From the NCBI RefSeq assembly GCF_001747895.1, contig NZ_LNNB01000003.1, forward strand, positions 28,060 to 92,059: a DNA stretch of 64,000 nt. Reading direction: 5' to 3'. Source of the DNA: Staphylococcus equorum (lineage in GTDB: Bacteria; Bacillota; Bacilli; Staphylococcales; Staphylococcaceae). The position numbers and the translations under genes are program-made. The number at the start of each line of letters is the position of its first letter. Within the stretch, counting starts at the first letter, position 1. The notes below the pieces were generated by a model. The model saw only the letters and a list, made by a program, of their open reading frames with translations. It was not told where the DNA came from and searched no databases. Positions 27,481 to 37,800 of this stretch are shown piece by piece.

Positions 27481-28584
27481 ATGAAAAATACTGAACTGGC
27501 ACAAATTGCTTTGTCACAAGATCATACAGGCGCAGTTGCAAATCCAATATATTTATCAACAGCATACCAACACCCTCACTTAGGCGAATCAACTGGTTAC
27601 GACTATACAAGAACGAAAAATCCAACTCGTTCAGCATTTGAGGAAGCTTTTGCAAAACTAGAACGAGGTACTGCTTCATTTGCAACTTCAAGTGGTATGT
27701 CAGCCATTCAACTTATTTGTAACTTATTCAAAACTGGTGACGAAATATTAGTATCTTTCGATTTATATGGTGGCACATTTAGACTTTTTGATTTTTACGA
27801 GCAACAGTATGGTATTCATTTCAAATATGTAGACTTCCTTAATTATGAAGAAGTAGAACAAAGTATTACTGAAAATACAAAAGCACTATTTATAGAACCA
27901 ATTTCTAATCCACAAATGATAGATGTTGATATTGATCCGTACTATATCTTAAGTAAAAAATTCAATTTACTAACAATTATAGATAATACATTTTTAACAC
28001 CTTATCTTTCAACGCCACTCGAGGATGGTGCAGACATCGTCTTACATTCTGCTACAAAATATATAGGTGGTCATAACGATGTACTTGCTGGTGTTGTTAC
28101 AGTGAATGACGATGCGCTAGCAGAACAATTAGCACAGTTACACAATATGATTGGTGCTACACTATCACCTTTCGATAGTTATTTACTACAACGTGGTTTA
28201 AAAACACTACACATCAGAATGGATCGTTCAGAATATAACGCTAAACTACTCGCAGAACGATGTAGTAACTTAGACGCAATTGATAAAGTACTTTATAGCG
28301 GACGCACTGGCATGTTGAGCTTACGTTTAAACAAAGCTTATAAAGCTGATAAATTCTTAGAACATTTAAAAGTTTGTTTATTCGCCGAAAGTCTCGGCGG
28401 TACTGAAACATTCATAACATTTCCATATACCCAAACCCATGTAGATATGCCAGATGAGGAAAAAGACAAACGCGGCATTGATGAACATTTACTTAGACTA
28501 TCTATCGGAATTGAAAATTATGAAGATATTGAGAAAGATATCATACAAGCATTACAAAAATCTAACCAAGGAGTGATTTCATGA
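27481..28584 (+). CDS. metI: Cystathionine gamma-synthase/O-acylhomoserine thiolyase type PLP enzyme
   Basis: A 367-residue Cys/Met metabolism PLP enzyme joining an activated homoserine with cysteine (or sulfide). Landmarks are YDYTRTKNPT, the TASFATSSGMSAI phosphate-binding segment near residue 65, DNTFLTPY, and the PLP lysine in HSATKYIGGHND near residue 190. AAAGGAGG precedes the ATG. It is the first gene after the T-box leader. It overlaps metC by 4 bp, and the order and overlaps match the S. aureus metICFE operon. Confidence 0.93.
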   Translation: MKNTELAQIALSQDHTGAVANPIYLSTAYQHPHLGESTGYDYTRTKNPTRSAFEEAFAKLERGTASFATSSGMSAIQLICNLFKTGDEILVSFDLYGGTFRLFDFYEQQYGIHFKYVDFLNYEEVEQSITENTKALFIEPISNPQMIDVDIDPYYILSKKFNLLTIIDNTFLTPYLSTPLEDGADIVLHSATKYIGGHNDVLAGVVTVNDDALAEQLAQLHNMIGATLSPFDSYLLQRGLKTLHIRMDRSEYNAKLLAERCSNLDAIDKVLYSGRTGMLSLRLNKAYKADKFLEHLKVCLFAESLGGTETFITFPYTQTHVDMPDEEKDKRGIDEHLLRLSIGIENYEDIEKDIIQALQKSNQGVIS

Positions 28585-29756
28585 GTTTATCAAAAGAGAC
28601 AGAAGTAATATTCGATGCACATAGAGGTACTGATTATGATTCGGCGAACCCTCCTTTATATGATTCTTCTACGTTTCATCAAAAAGTGTTAGGTGGTAAT
28701 GCAAAATACGACTACGCACGAAGTGGTAATCCTAATAGAGCATTATTAGAAGAAAAATTAGCCAAACTAGAAGGTGGTAGTCATGCATTTGCTTATGCTT
28801 CAGGTATCGCCGCAATTTCAGCAGTATTGCTTACGTTAAATGCTGGTGATCACGTTGTCCTACCTGATGATGTTTATGGTGGCACATTCAGACTAACTGA
28901 ACAGATATTAACACGTTTTAACATTCAATTTTCAACAGTAGATACGACAAACTTAAATGAGATAGAAGATGCGATACAAGACAACACAAAACTAATTTAT
29001 GTGGAAACACCATCTAATCCATTATTCAAAATTACAGATATTAAAGGTGTAGCGCACATCGCCAAGCAACATCAACTCTTACTCGCAGTGGATAACACAT
29101 TTATGACACCACTTGGTCAATCACCATTAGCACTTGGTGCAGATATCGTTGTTCATAGTGCAACGAAGTTCTTAAGTGGTCATAGCGACATTATTGCCGG
29201 TGTAGCGATTACCAATAATCAAAACGTAGCAGATGCACTTTATTTATTACAAAATGGCACAGGCACAGCATTATCCGCCCACGATAGCTGGACTTTAGCC
29301 AAACATTTAAAAACGTTGCCAGTGAGATTCAATCAATCTGTGGAAAATGCGCAACAACTTTATGAATTCTTAGCTCAGCGCGATGAAATTGCTGAAGTAT
29401 ATTACCCGGGAAATGACGACTTACATTTATCACAAGCACGTCATGGCGGTGCAGTATTAGGATTTAGATTGAAAGACGAAACCAAAGCACAAGCATTTGT
29501 AGACGCATTATCATTACCACTCGTATCTGTAAGTTTAGGTGGCGTAGAAACAATCCTTTCGCACCCAGCTACAATGTCACACGCAGCAGTACCTAAAGAA
29601 GTACGCGAAGAACGTAACATTACATTTGGATTATTTAGATTAAGTGTTGGTTTAGAATCTGCAGATGAATTAATTTCAGATTTAAATTACGCAATTAAGG
29701 AGGCTTTCAATGAGTCAACTCATCGACAAACTGAAGAACAACATATTAGTAGCTGA
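28581..29756 (+). CDS. metC: Cystathionine beta-lyase
   Basis: A 391-residue PLP enzyme cleaving cystathionine to homocysteine, pyruvate and ammonia. It has YDYARSGNPNR, GSHAFAYASGIAAISAV, DNTFMTPLGQSP and the PLP lysine in HSATKFLSGHSD near residue 195. It overlaps metI by 4 bp at the start and the metF gene by 47 bp at the end, where the last 15 codons are read in another frame by metF. The AAGGAGG that drives metF lies inside this gene. Confidence 0.93.
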   Translation: MSLSKETEVIFDAHRGTDYDSANPPLYDSSTFHQKVLGGNAKYDYARSGNPNRALLEEKLAKLEGGSHAFAYASGIAAISAVLLTLNAGDHVVLPDDVYGGTFRLTEQILTRFNIQFSTVDTTNLNEIEDAIQDNTKLIYVETPSNPLFKITDIKGVAHIAKQHQLLLAVDNTFMTPLGQSPLALGADIVVHSATKFLSGHSDIIAGVAITNNQNVADALYLLQNGTGTALSAHDSWTLAKHLKTLPVRFNQSVENAQQLYEFLAQRDEIAEVYYPGNDDLHLSQARHGGAVLGFRLKDETKAQAFVDALSLPLVSVSLGGVETILSHPATMSHAAVPKEVREERNITFGLFRLSVGLESADELISDLNYAIKEAFNESTHRQTEEQHISS

Positions 29757-31551
29757 CGGCGCTATCGGCACAATTCTTTACTCTGAAGGCCTAGATACTT
29801 GTCCCGAAGCTTACAACTTAACACATCCTGAGAAAGTAGCACATATCCATCGTTCTTATATTGAAGCTGGCGCTGATATTATACAGACCAATACGTATGG
29901 CGCAAATTTTGAAAAGTTAAAAGACTTTGGCTTAGAACATAAAGTGAAAGAAATTCATCAATCTGCTGTAAAAATCGCAAAAGAAGCTGCAAAAGATGAC
30001 ACATTCATATTAGGTACTGTTGGAGGATTTAGAGGTGTTAAACAAGAAGATTTAGGTCTATCTGCGATTCAATATCATACAGAAATTCAAGTGGATACTT
30101 TAGTAGAATCTGGCGTAGATGGTTTACTCTTTGAAACTTATTACGATTTAGAAGAACTTACAAATATTATAAAAGCGACAAAACGTAAACACGATATACC
30201 GATTATTGCACAACTCACTGCTTTGAATACAAATTATTTAAGAGATGGTACAGAGATTAATATCGCATTACAACAAGTAGCAGCAAGTGGCGCTGATATT
30301 GTGGGATTGAATTGTCATCATGGCCCCCACCATATGCAACAGTCATTCTCACATATTGAATTACCAGAAGGCGCATACTTATCGTGCTATCCGAACGCAA
30401 GTTTGCTTGATATCGAAAATAGCCAATTCAAATACAGCGATAACGCCGAGTATTTTGGTAATGTAGCACAGAAACTTATTAACGAAGGCGTTCGCGTCAT
30501 TGGCGGTTGTTGTGGTACAACACCTGAGCATATTCAGTTCATTAAATCATCCATAGCTAATTTAAAACCCGTAGCAGATAAAAATGTCATACCGATCACA
30601 AAATATACAAGTACTTCATCTAAAAAAACACAATCTCAGAGCCTAACATCAAAGGTAAAGCAACGACCGACGATTATAGTTGAATTAGATACACCGAAGC
30701 ACTTAGACACAGACACATTTTTCAGAAATATCAAAAAACTTGATGATGCCCATATCGATGCGGTCACATTAGCAGACAATTCTTTAGCAACCGTAAGAAT
30801 TAGTAATGTCGCTGCAGCAAGCATTATTAAACAACAATACGATATCGAACCATTAGTGCACATCACTTGTCGCGATCGCAACCTTATCGGATTGCAATCA
30901 CACTTATTAGGGTTATCACTACTAGACATCAATGAAATATTAACTATTACAGGTGACCCTTCTAAGATAGGCAACTTACCAGGTGCCACGAATGTATACG
31001 ATGTAAACTCCAAAGGTTTAACCGAAATTGCATTACGTTTCAACCAAGGTATCAACACAGATGGTGATGCGCTGAAGACAAAGACAAACTTCAACATCGC
31101 AGGTGCCTTTGATCCAAATGTAAGAAAATTAGACGGTGCAGTAAAACGCTTAGAGAAAAAATTAGAAAGCGGTACGCATTACTTTATTACACAACCGGTT
31201 TATAGCACTGAAAAAATTAAAGAAGTCTATGAAGCAACCAAACATTTAGATGTTCCCTTCTTTATCGGGGTTATGCCAGTGACAAGTTATAATAACGCAA
31301 TATTTTTACACAACGAAGTACCTGGCATTAAATTATCAGAAGAAGTGTTAGAACAATTTGAAGCCGTTAAAGATGATAAAACAAAAACAAAAGAATTAAG
31401 CTTGAAACTATCCAAAGAACTGATTGACACAGTACATGAATATTTTAATGGCTTGTATTTAATTACACCATTCCAAAAAGTAGATTACACATTAGAACTT
31501 GCAGCTTATTCAAAATCAATTACTTCAACTAAACAGGAGGCAATATTATGA
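29710..31551 (+). CDS. metF: Bifunctional homocysteine S-methyltransferase/methylenetetrahydrofolate reductase
   Basis: A 613-residue fusion. Residues 1 to about 290 form a homocysteine methyltransferase barrel with DGAIGTIL at the start, NCHHGP and the zinc-binding [11 protein letters not shown] linker of about 30 residues rich in Lys, Ser and Thr follows. Residues from about 320 form a MetF-type reductase with [19 protein letters not shown] and [10 protein letters not shown]. The second half makes 5-methyltetrahydrofolate for MetE; the first could use another methyl donor. The fusion is normal for Firmicutes. AAGGAGG lies inside the end of metC, and the stop overlaps the metE start by 4 bp. 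Confidence 0.93.
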   Translation: MSQLIDKLKNNILVADGAIGTILYSEGLDTCPEAYNLTHPEKVAHIHRSYIEAGADIIQTNTYGANFEKLKDFGLEHKVKEIHQSAVKIAKEAAKDDTFILGTVGGFRGVKQEDLGLSAIQYHTEIQVDTLVESGVDGLLFETYYDLEELTNIIKATKRKHDIPIIAQLTALNTNYLRDGTEINIALQQVAASGADIVGLNCHHGPHHMQQSFSHIELPEGAYLSCYPNASLLDIENSQFKYSDNAEYFGNVAQKLINEGVRVIGGCCGTTPEHIQFIKSSIANLKPVADKNVIPITKYTSTSSKKTQSQSLTSKVKQRPTIIVELDTPKHLDTDTFFRNIKKLDDAHIDAVTLADNSLATVRISNVAAASIIKQQYDIEPLVHITCRDRNLIGLQSHLLGLSLLDINEILTITGDPSKIGNLPGATNVYDVNSKGLTEIALRFNQGINTDGDALKTKTNFNIAGAFDPNVRKLDGAVKRLEKKLESGTHYFITQPVYSTEKIKEVYEATKHLDVPFFIGVMPVTSYNNAIFLHNEVPGIKLSEEVLEQFEAVKDDKTKTKELSLKLSKELIDTVHEYFNGLYLITPFQKVDYTLELAAYSKSITSTKQEAIL

Positions 31552-33791
31552 CTATTAAAACATCAAACTTAGGTTTTCCAAGATTAGGTAGAAAAAGAGA
31601 GTGGAAAAAAGCAATCGAAGGTTACTGGTCTAAAAAATTAGATTTAGATACATTACACCAGCAATTAACAGATTTGCATAAAGAAAATTTATTACTACAA
31701 AAAAATTACAATTTATCAAGTATTCCTGTCGGTGATTTTTCACTTTATGATCATATTCTTGATACGTCTTTACTCTTCAATATTATTCCTGAACGTTTCC
31801 AAGGTAGAGACATAGATGATGATTTATTATTCGATATTGCTAGAGGTAATAAAGAACATGTTGCAAGTGCCCTAATCAAATGGTTCAACACAAACTATCA
31901 CTATATCGTTCCAGAATGGGATCATGCAGAACCGAAACTTAATCACAATGTATTATTAGAACGCTTTAACTATGCAAAATCTTTAAACGTAAATGCACAT
32001 CCAGTCATTGTAGGTCCAATTACATTTGTTAAATTATCTAAAGGCGGCGACCAATCTTTCGAAGAAAAAGTAAACACACTACTACCTTTATATAAAGAAG
32101 TTCTACAATCATTAAAAGATGCTGGGGCTGAATATATTCAAATCGACGAACCTGCATTAGTGACAGATGATAGTGCAGATTATGAAAGTATTACACAAGC
32201 AGCATATGCGTATTTCGCTGATGCTGGTTTAGAAAATCATATCGTGATACAAACTTATTTCGAACGCGTTAATTTAAAGTTTTTAAACAGCCTACCAGTT
32301 AAAGGGCTCGGCCTAGATTTCGTTCATGACCATAACTTTAACCTTGAACAAATTAAAGCTGGCGATTTTGATAAAAACAAAACACTTTATGCAGGTATTA
32401 TCGATGGCCGTAATGTTTGGGCTGCCGACATTGAAGCTAAAAAAGAACTCATCGACACTTTACAAAATTACACAAATGACCTTGTTATTCAACCATCAGC
32501 GTCGCTATTACACGTTCCTGTATCATTAGATGATGAAACACTTGAAGATTCAATTGCCGAGGGTTTAAGCTTCGCTACTGAAAAATTAGACGAATTAGAT
32601 GCTTTGAGACGCCTATTTAATGACAATGATGCTGAAAAATATGATGAATTAAAAGCACGCTATAATCGTTTCCAAAACCAATCATTTAAAAATCTTGAAT
32701 ATGATTTTGATAGCGTGCGCACTTCAAGACAATCTGCTTTTAAAGTACGTAAACAAGCACAAGACAAACGTCTTAATTTACCAGATTTACCAACGACAAC
32801 AATCGGTTCATTTCCACAATCTCAAGAAGTACGTAAATACCGTGCAAATTGGAAAAATGACCGCATCTCAGATGAAGATTACCAATCATTCTTAAAAAAT
32901 GAGATTTCACGTTGGATTAAAATTCAAGAAGATATTGGTTTAGACGTCTTAGTCCATGGTGAATTTGAACGTAATGATATGGTTGAATTCTTTGGTGAAA
33001 AACTACAAGGTTTCTTAGTAACTAAATTCGGCTGGGTACAATCATACGGATCGCGTGCGGTGAAACCACCTATCATTTATGGCGATGTGAAATGGGCTGA
33101 ACCTCTTACAGTGAAAGAAACGCTATATGCACAAAGTTTAACAGACAAGCCTGTAAAAGGTATGCTCACTGGACCTGTCACAATTCTGAACTGGTCATTT
33201 GAACGCGTAGACTTACCGCGTGAAGAAGTACAAGATCAAATTGCACTCGCTATTAATGAAGAAGTATTGGCACTTGAAAATGAAGGCATTCAAATTATTC
33301 AAGTAGACGAACCTGCTTTAAGAGAAGGTTTACCGCTTCGTTCAGAATATCACGAAGACTATTTAAACAAATCTGTACATTCTTTTAAACTTGCAACATC
33401 TTCCGTGGCTGATGAAACGCAAATTCATACGCATATGTGCTATTCGCAATTTGGACAAATCATACATGCAATCTACGACTTAGATGCAGACGTGATTTCT
33501 ATTGAAACATCTCGTAGCCATGGTGACTTGATTAAAGACTTCGAAGATATTACTTACGATTTAGGTATTGGTTTAGGGGTATATGATATTCATAGTCCAC
33601 GTATTCCGACTGAATCAGAAGTTACAGAAGCAATCCACCGTGCCTTACAAGAAATTGACCGTTCGCTATTCTGGGTCAATCCAGATTGCGGCTTGAAGAC
33701 ACGTAAAGAAGATGAAGTAAAAGAAGCATTAAGTGTCTTAGTAAATGCCGTTGATAAGTTACGAAAATCAACAAACACAGCAACAGTATAA
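31548..33791 (+). CDS. metE: Cobalamin-independent methionine synthase
   Basis: A 747-residue enzyme transferring a methyl group from 5-methyltetrahydropteroyl-triglutamate to homocysteine. The N-terminal half begins [15 protein letters not shown], the linker has a run of charged helices, and the catalytic C-terminal half starts with TTTIGSFPQ. The zinc ligands are the His and Cys of HTHMCYSQF, the Glu in ISIETSRSH, and the Cys in NPDCGLKTR near the end. AGGAGG is seven bases before the ATG. It overlaps metF by 4 bp, so all four met genes are translationally linked. Confidence 0.97.
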   Translation: MTIKTSNLGFPRLGRKREWKKAIEGYWSKKLDLDTLHQQLTDLHKENLLLQKNYNLSSIPVGDFSLYDHILDTSLLFNIIPERFQGRDIDDDLLFDIARGNKEHVASALIKWFNTNYHYIVPEWDHAEPKLNHNVLLERFNYAKSLNVNAHPVIVGPITFVKLSKGGDQSFEEKVNTLLPLYKEVLQSLKDAGAEYIQIDEPALVTDDSADYESITQAAYAYFADAGLENHIVIQTYFERVNLKFLNSLPVKGLGLDFVHDHNFNLEQIKAGDFDKNKTLYAGIIDGRNVWAADIEAKKELIDTLQNYTNDLVIQPSASLLHVPVSLDDETLEDSIAEGLSFATEKLDELDALRRLFNDNDAEKYDELKARYNRFQNQSFKNLEYDFDSVRTSRQSAFKVRKQAQDKRLNLPDLPTTTIGSFPQSQEVRKYRANWKNDRISDEDYQSFLKNEISRWIKIQEDIGLDVLVHGEFERNDMVEFFGEKLQGFLVTKFGWVQSYGSRAVKPPIIYGDVKWAEPLTVKETLYAQSLTDKPVKGMLTGPVTILNWSFERVDLPREEVQDQIALAINEEVLALENEGIQIIQVDEPALREGLPLRSEYHEDYLNKSVHSFKLATSSVADETQIHTHMCYSQFGQIIHAIYDLDADVISIETSRSHGDLIKDFEDITYDLGIGLGVYDIHSPRIPTESEVTEAIHRALQEIDRSLFWVNPDCGLKTRKEDEVKEALSVLVNAVDKLRKSTNTATV

Positions 33792-33815
33792 CGATTAAAA
33801 ATGGTGGTGATACAC

Positions 33816-34556
33816 ATGAGTTATCCATTATGGGAACAATTAGAGCAATTAAAATCATCAAAGTGGGTCGATTTGACCCACACATTTGATGAAACCATTC
33901 CATGTTTTAGCGAATTTGAACGCGCTAAAGTTTCTACCCTGTTTAACGTAGCAGACGATGGCTTTTATGTTCAAAATTGGAATATAGTAAGTCAGTACGG
34001 CACACATATCGATGCACCTATTCATTTTGTGGAAAACACACGCTATTTACATGAATTAGATTTAAAAGAACTCGCTCTACCACTTGTAGTTTTAGATTTT
34101 TCACAAGAAGTAGCAGCGCATGCAGATTTTATCTTAACTCGCACACATATCAAACAATGGGAAGCAACGCATGGAACAATAGAACCTGGTACATTTGTCG
34201 CTTTACGCAGTGATTGGTCGAAACGTTGGCCAGACATCGAACAGTTCGAGAATAAAGACAGCAATGGCGACCTTCATTTACCTGGTTGGGGCCTCGATGC
34301 TTTAAAATACTTACTCGAAGAACGACAAGTCAAAGCCATTGGTCACGAAACATTTGATACAGATGCTTCGATAGATGTAGCCAAAAATGGTGATATTGTT
34401 GGTGAACGTTACGTCCTAGCACAAGATACATTTCAAGTTGAATTGTTGACGAATTTAGATCAACTACCCACACGAGGCGCCATTATTTACACGATTAGCC
34501 CTAAACCTAAAGACGCGCCAGGATTTCCTGTACGCGCATTCGCTATTACACCCTAA
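33816..34556 (+). CDS. Cyclase-family putative metal-dependent hydrolase (mdh of the met operon)
   Basis: A 246-residue protein of the cyclase/kynurenine-formamidase family. The family signature appears as WVDLTHTFDETIPCF near residue 20, the metal-binding HxxxD set is in QYGTHIDAPIHF (around residue 65), and a further conserved block is HETFDTDAS. The exact substrate is unknown. In S. aureus the corresponding last gene of the met operon has been called mdh. The ATG at 33816 is chosen because GGTGGTG lies just upstream; the in-frame codon at 33801 lies inside that site. The gap to metE is 24 bp. Confidence 0.82.
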   Translation: MSYPLWEQLEQLKSSKWVDLTHTFDETIPCFSEFERAKVSTLFNVADDGFYVQNWNIVSQYGTHIDAPIHFVENTRYLHELDLKELALPLVVLDFSQEVAAHADFILTRTHIKQWEATHGTIEPGTFVALRSDWSKRWPDIEQFENKDSNGDLHLPGWGLDALKYLLEERQVKAIGHETFDTDASIDVAKNGDIVGERYVLAQDTFQVELLTNLDQLPTRGAIIYTISPKPKDAPGFPVRAFAITP

Positions 34557-34691
34557 TGGCTAAATCTTTAAAATATCATTAGATATACACGAGCACCCCA
34601 AACTTAAAAGCCTAGCTATTATAATGTACAAAGATATTAAGAAATTGAGCCCTTCTGATATCTCAACATCTCCTTTTAAAACATATAAATT

Positions 34692-34733
34692 ATACCCCCA
34701 AATCATTGCCTACCAAAAATGATTTGGGGGTAT
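34692..34733 (+). terminator. Intrinsic terminator of the met operon
   Basis: ATACCCCCAAATCATT pairs perfectly with AATGATTTGGGGGTAT around a ten-base loop. In the 314-bp gap before the LytTR gene I see this terminator and the direct repeats at 34779; nothing else. Confidence 0.8.
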
Positions 34734-34778
34734 TTATATGTGCACCTTTAAAGTTCATCCGCTTAATGTGCATTTGTC

Positions 34779-34822
34779 ACCACTTAGTTAGCAATACTGA
34801 CCACTTAATTAAACTATATAGT
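34779..34822 (+). promoter_or_regulatory. LytTR-type direct repeats and -10 element
   Basis: ACCACTTAGTTA (34779-34790) and ACCACTTAATTA (34800-34811) are direct repeats exactly 21 bp apart, the two-turn spacing used by LytTR-domain regulators such as AgrA and ComE. A -10 hexamer TATAGT follows at 34817-34822, and the -35 position is poor, as expected for an activator-dependent promoter. Confidence 0.6.
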
Positions 34823-34870
34823 ATTTAATGCTCATATTTGTTTTACTTAACTTAACAGGAGGCGTTGCAT

Positions 34871-35311
34871 ATGAAGGTGAGAGTTAAATACAACAATGAA
34901 TTATCAGAAGATGAAGTTATCATACAAGCTAACGAAAATGCAGAAAATTTGCCGGATATCGTGCAATACATCAAACAATTATCCAACCGAAAAACATTTA
35001 CTGGGAAATATAATGATGAAATTCACTTTATAAAACAGCGAGATATTATATGTTTCAGGATGGAAAATAAAATACTAACTATATATACATCGAATCAACA
35101 ATTTACGCTGAACGAAAGACTATATACCATCAAAAAACAATTAAGTTCAAACTTCCTACAAATATCTAAATCAGAAATCATCAATATCGATTATATCGAC
35201 CATTTGAAACTCAATAAAAATGGAACTATAGAAATTCGCTTTTCAAATGATGACTTCACATATTCTTCCAGAAGATACTTATCTATAATAAAGGAGGCTT
35301 TAAAACTATGA
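34871..35311 (+). CDS. LytTR DNA-binding domain transcription regulator without receiver domain
   Basis: A 146-residue protein. The N-terminal 45 residues are a short helical/strand leader, and the LytTR domain follows from about residue 50: IHFIKQRDIICFRMENKILTIYTSNQQFTLNERLYTIKKQL, then FLQISKSEIINIDYI and a last strand set with FTYSSRRYLSIIKEAL. There is no phospho-receiver domain, so activity is probably set by the partner membrane protein encoded next. AGGAGG lies eight bases before the ATG at 34871. It overlaps the DUF3021 gene by 4 bp (ATGA). The 21-bp-spaced repeats upstream suggest autoregulation. Confidence 0.87.
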   Translation: MKVRVKYNNELSEDEVIIQANENAENLPDIVQYIKQLSNRKTFTGKYNDEIHFIKQRDIICFRMENKILTIYTSNQQFTLNERLYTIKKQLSSNFLQISKSEIINIDYIDHLKLNKNGTIEIRFSNDDFTYSSRRYLSIIKEALKL

Positions 35312-35769
35312 AAAGGATAATACATGGGGCAACTATAGGCGTTTCCATAGGTACAATGATTTCGTTATTATTTTCTTTTATTTTTTCACATACGCAATTT
35401 ATGCCCGTTTCTCCAATATCGACGATGGGACGATTTTACTATGAACACTTCACTGAGTTACAGATTATGCTGATATCCGTTCTAATTTGGGCATTCATCG
35501 GTGTCACATTTAGTTTTGGTGAACTAATATTTTCACATACCCGCCTCTCAATTTTTAAAAAGACGGTGATTCACTTTAGTGTCATGTTGATAGTCATGTT
35601 TCCTTTAGGCATATTAGCAGGTTGGTTTCCACTCCGAATCTCGGTCATCATCGTATTTATTCTCATATATACAATGATTTACTTTATTATTTGGTTTATT
35701 GAAAGTAGGAGAGCGCAAAGAGATGTAAATGAAATAAACCAAATCATTTCAGAGAATCAAAAACATTAA
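35308..35769 (+). CDS. DUF3021 membrane protein, partner of LytTR regulator
   Basis: A 153-residue membrane protein with four hydrophobic segments (about residues 7-28, 53-72, 85-103, 109-130) and a charged C-terminal tail. The pattern with a GxxIGTMISLLFSFIFSH first segment fits DUF3021 proteins, which are encoded almost always with a LytTR regulator. By analogy to LytTR regulatory systems in streptococci, the membrane protein may hold the regulator inactive; that is inference. It starts inside the stop of the LytTR gene. Confidence 0.78.
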   Translation: MKRIIHGATIGVSIGTMISLLFSFIFSHTQFMPVSPISTMGRFYYEHFTELQIMLISVLIWAFIGVTFSFGELIFSHTRLSIFKKTVIHFSVMLIVMFPLGILAGWFPLRISVIIVFILIYTMIYFIIWFIESRRAQRDVNEINQIISENQKH

Positions 35770-35868
35770 TCCTATTTCAATTAATTAATAAAGTAATTCA
35801 ATGATGTTATGATTTAAGGACATGATGTTTACGCAAACCTCATACAATAAAAAAACGAGGTGAATGAT

Positions 35869-37692
35869 TTGCAACTTAATGAAAACAATACCCCTTTTAA
35901 TAGAGAACAATTGGAACTTATAAATCAACTTCTGCCAACATTATCTTCAAGCCAGCAACAGTGGTTGGGTAGTTATTTGGTAAATCCTGAAGAACAAGAT
36001 GATCATACGACGTCATCAGGAGCAACTGCTGATTCAATACCTGAATCAACAACGACGGCTGAACCTTTAGAAGTAAATATTCTATTTGGCACTGAAACAG
36101 GTAATGCTGAAGAAGTTGCCGAGCAATTTGAAGCAAAATTAAAGGAACACAATTTAAATGTTCATTTGTCGGAGATGGATGATTTTCCGCTAGATGAACT
36201 GACAAATATAGATTACTTGTTTATCATATGCTCTACACAAGGCGTGGGTGAGCCCCCAATCAATGCGATAGATTTCCATGAGTTTATGCACAGTGATAAA
36301 GCCCCACAATTAGATGGATTAAACTTCTCTGTACTCGCATTAGGAGATGAAAGCTACCCCGATTTTTGTCAGGCAGGAAGAGACTTTGATGAAATCTTTG
36401 GTAAACTTGATGGCCATCGATTAGCTGAAAGGGTAGATTGTGATTTTGATTTTGAAGAAGTAGCAGAACAATGGATCGCAGATATGCTAGAGCTATTGAC
36501 CAACGTTTCGCCAAACACAGATTCAAATGATGTGATAGACGACGAAGTCACAATTGAAGAACCTCATGGTCAGTATTCCAAATCAAACCCATTTCAAGCT
36601 GAAGTGATACAAAATAATGTACTGACTGAAGCCAATGCAACACGCGAAGTCAGACATCTTGAATTGTCTCTTGGGGGTTATAACGAATCATATGAGCCTG
36701 GAGATAGTTTAGTAGTGATCCCTGAAAATGATCCTGCCCTTGTTGAACACTTTATCGATACTTTAGGCTGGGACGCTGAAACACTTGTTTATGTTGATAA
36801 AGATGAACAGCAACTAACATTAAAAGATGCATTGACACATCACTTTGAAATTTCAAAAATAACACCTGCATTAATGAGCAGTGCCGCTGAATTATTCAGT
36901 AACCCAATGTTAAATGCAAATGTTCAAAATAGTGATTGGATTCAAGATTATATTTATGGTCGAGATGTCATCGATTTGATTAAAGACTTTTCACCCGTAT
37001 CACTTCAACCAAAAATGTTACCGCAATTATTAAGAAAGTTACCACCTAGAGAATATTCAATCGCAAGCAGTAACAACGTTAATCCAAATCGTGTACAAAT
37101 CACAGTACGTGTCGTGAAATATGAAGCACATCGCCGTGAACGTCTAGGCGTTTGTTCCGTTCAACTTGCTGAACGTATACAACCTGGTGATCATATACCT
37201 GTTTATCTTAAAAAGAATCCAAACTTCAAATTTCCTTATGAAGAAACAACACCTGTCATTATGATTGGTGCTGGCACAGGCATTGCACCTTACAGAGCCT
37301 ATCTACAAGAACGTGCACATTTAGATCTTAAAGGCTCACAATGGCTTATTTTTGGCAACCAAAATTATGATACAGACTTCCTTTATCAGAGTGATCTAGA
37401 GGGCTGGCTGAGTGACGGTGTACTCAGTAAATTAGATTTAGCTTTTTCAAGAGATACTGAAACTAAAATTTATGTCCAACATCGTATTGAAGATAATAGT
37501 GCTGAATTTTATAAATGGATGACAGCGGGCGCTACGATTTATCTATGTGGAAATAAAGATGAGATGGCTTCAGGTGTCCATCAAGCATTAGTGAATGTAC
37601 TGATTAAACATGGTAATTACAGTCAAGATAGTGCAGAAGACTATTTAAGAGATTTAATTAAAAATCAACGTTATCAACGAGACGTTTATTAG
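35869..37692 (+). CDS. Second CysJ-type diflavin reductase (paralog)
   Basis: A 607-residue protein, the same length as CysJ at 19363 and clearly similar from end to end. It has a flavodoxin domain with ILFGTETGNAEEVAE, the FMN loop STQGVGEPPINA (a Val replaces the acidic residue found in STQGEGEPP proteins), the FAD motif REYSIASS and GVCSVQLAER, the NADPH motif GAGTGIAPYRAYLQER, and a YQRDVY end. The TTG at 35869 is chosen because GAGGTG is six bases upstream and because the N-terminus then aligns with CysJ; a GTG at 35860 is less likely. No sulfite reductase hemoprotein is beside it. Its electron acceptor is unknown. Confidence 0.88.
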   Translation: MQLNENNTPFNREQLELINQLLPTLSSSQQQWLGSYLVNPEEQDDHTTSSGATADSIPESTTTAEPLEVNILFGTETGNAEEVAEQFEAKLKEHNLNVHLSEMDDFPLDELTNIDYLFIICSTQGVGEPPINAIDFHEFMHSDKAPQLDGLNFSVLALGDESYPDFCQAGRDFDEIFGKLDGHRLAERVDCDFDFEEVAEQWIADMLELLTNVSPNTDSNDVIDDEVTIEEPHGQYSKSNPFQAEVIQNNVLTEANATREVRHLELSLGGYNESYEPGDSLVVIPENDPALVEHFIDTLGWDAETLVYVDKDEQQLTLKDALTHHFEISKITPALMSSAAELFSNPMLNANVQNSDWIQDYIYGRDVIDLIKDFSPVSLQPKMLPQLLRKLPPREYSIASSNNVNPNRVQITVRVVKYEAHRRERLGVCSVQLAERIQPGDHIPVYLKKNPNFKFPYEETTPVIMIGAGTGIAPYRAYLQERAHLDLKGSQWLIFGNQNYDTDFLYQSDLEGWLSDGVLSKLDLAFSRDTETKIYVQHRIEDNSAEFYKWMTAGATIYLCGNKDEMASGVHQALVNVLIKHGNYSQDSAEDYLRDLIKNQRYQRDVY

Positions 37693-37741
37693 TATGTATC
37701 AAGTATAACTAAGCACAGAACAATGATTTAATTCATATCAA

Positions 37742-37776
37742 AACCCCTTAAGCATTTATCTTACGCTTAAGGGGTT
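37742..37776. terminator. Bidirectional intrinsic terminator
   Basis: AACCCCTTAAGC pairs with GCTTAAGGGGTT, with T-rich flanks on the right. It is shared by the second CysJ gene (plus) and fadA (minus), which converge. Confidence 0.85.
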
Positions 37777-37800
37777 ATTTATTACATATTCAAACTACGG

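Noticed and set aside
30636..31097. 153-codon frame on the minus strand inside metF
   Set aside because: Lies fully within a well-supported gene with the composition of an antisense shadow and no ribosome binding site.
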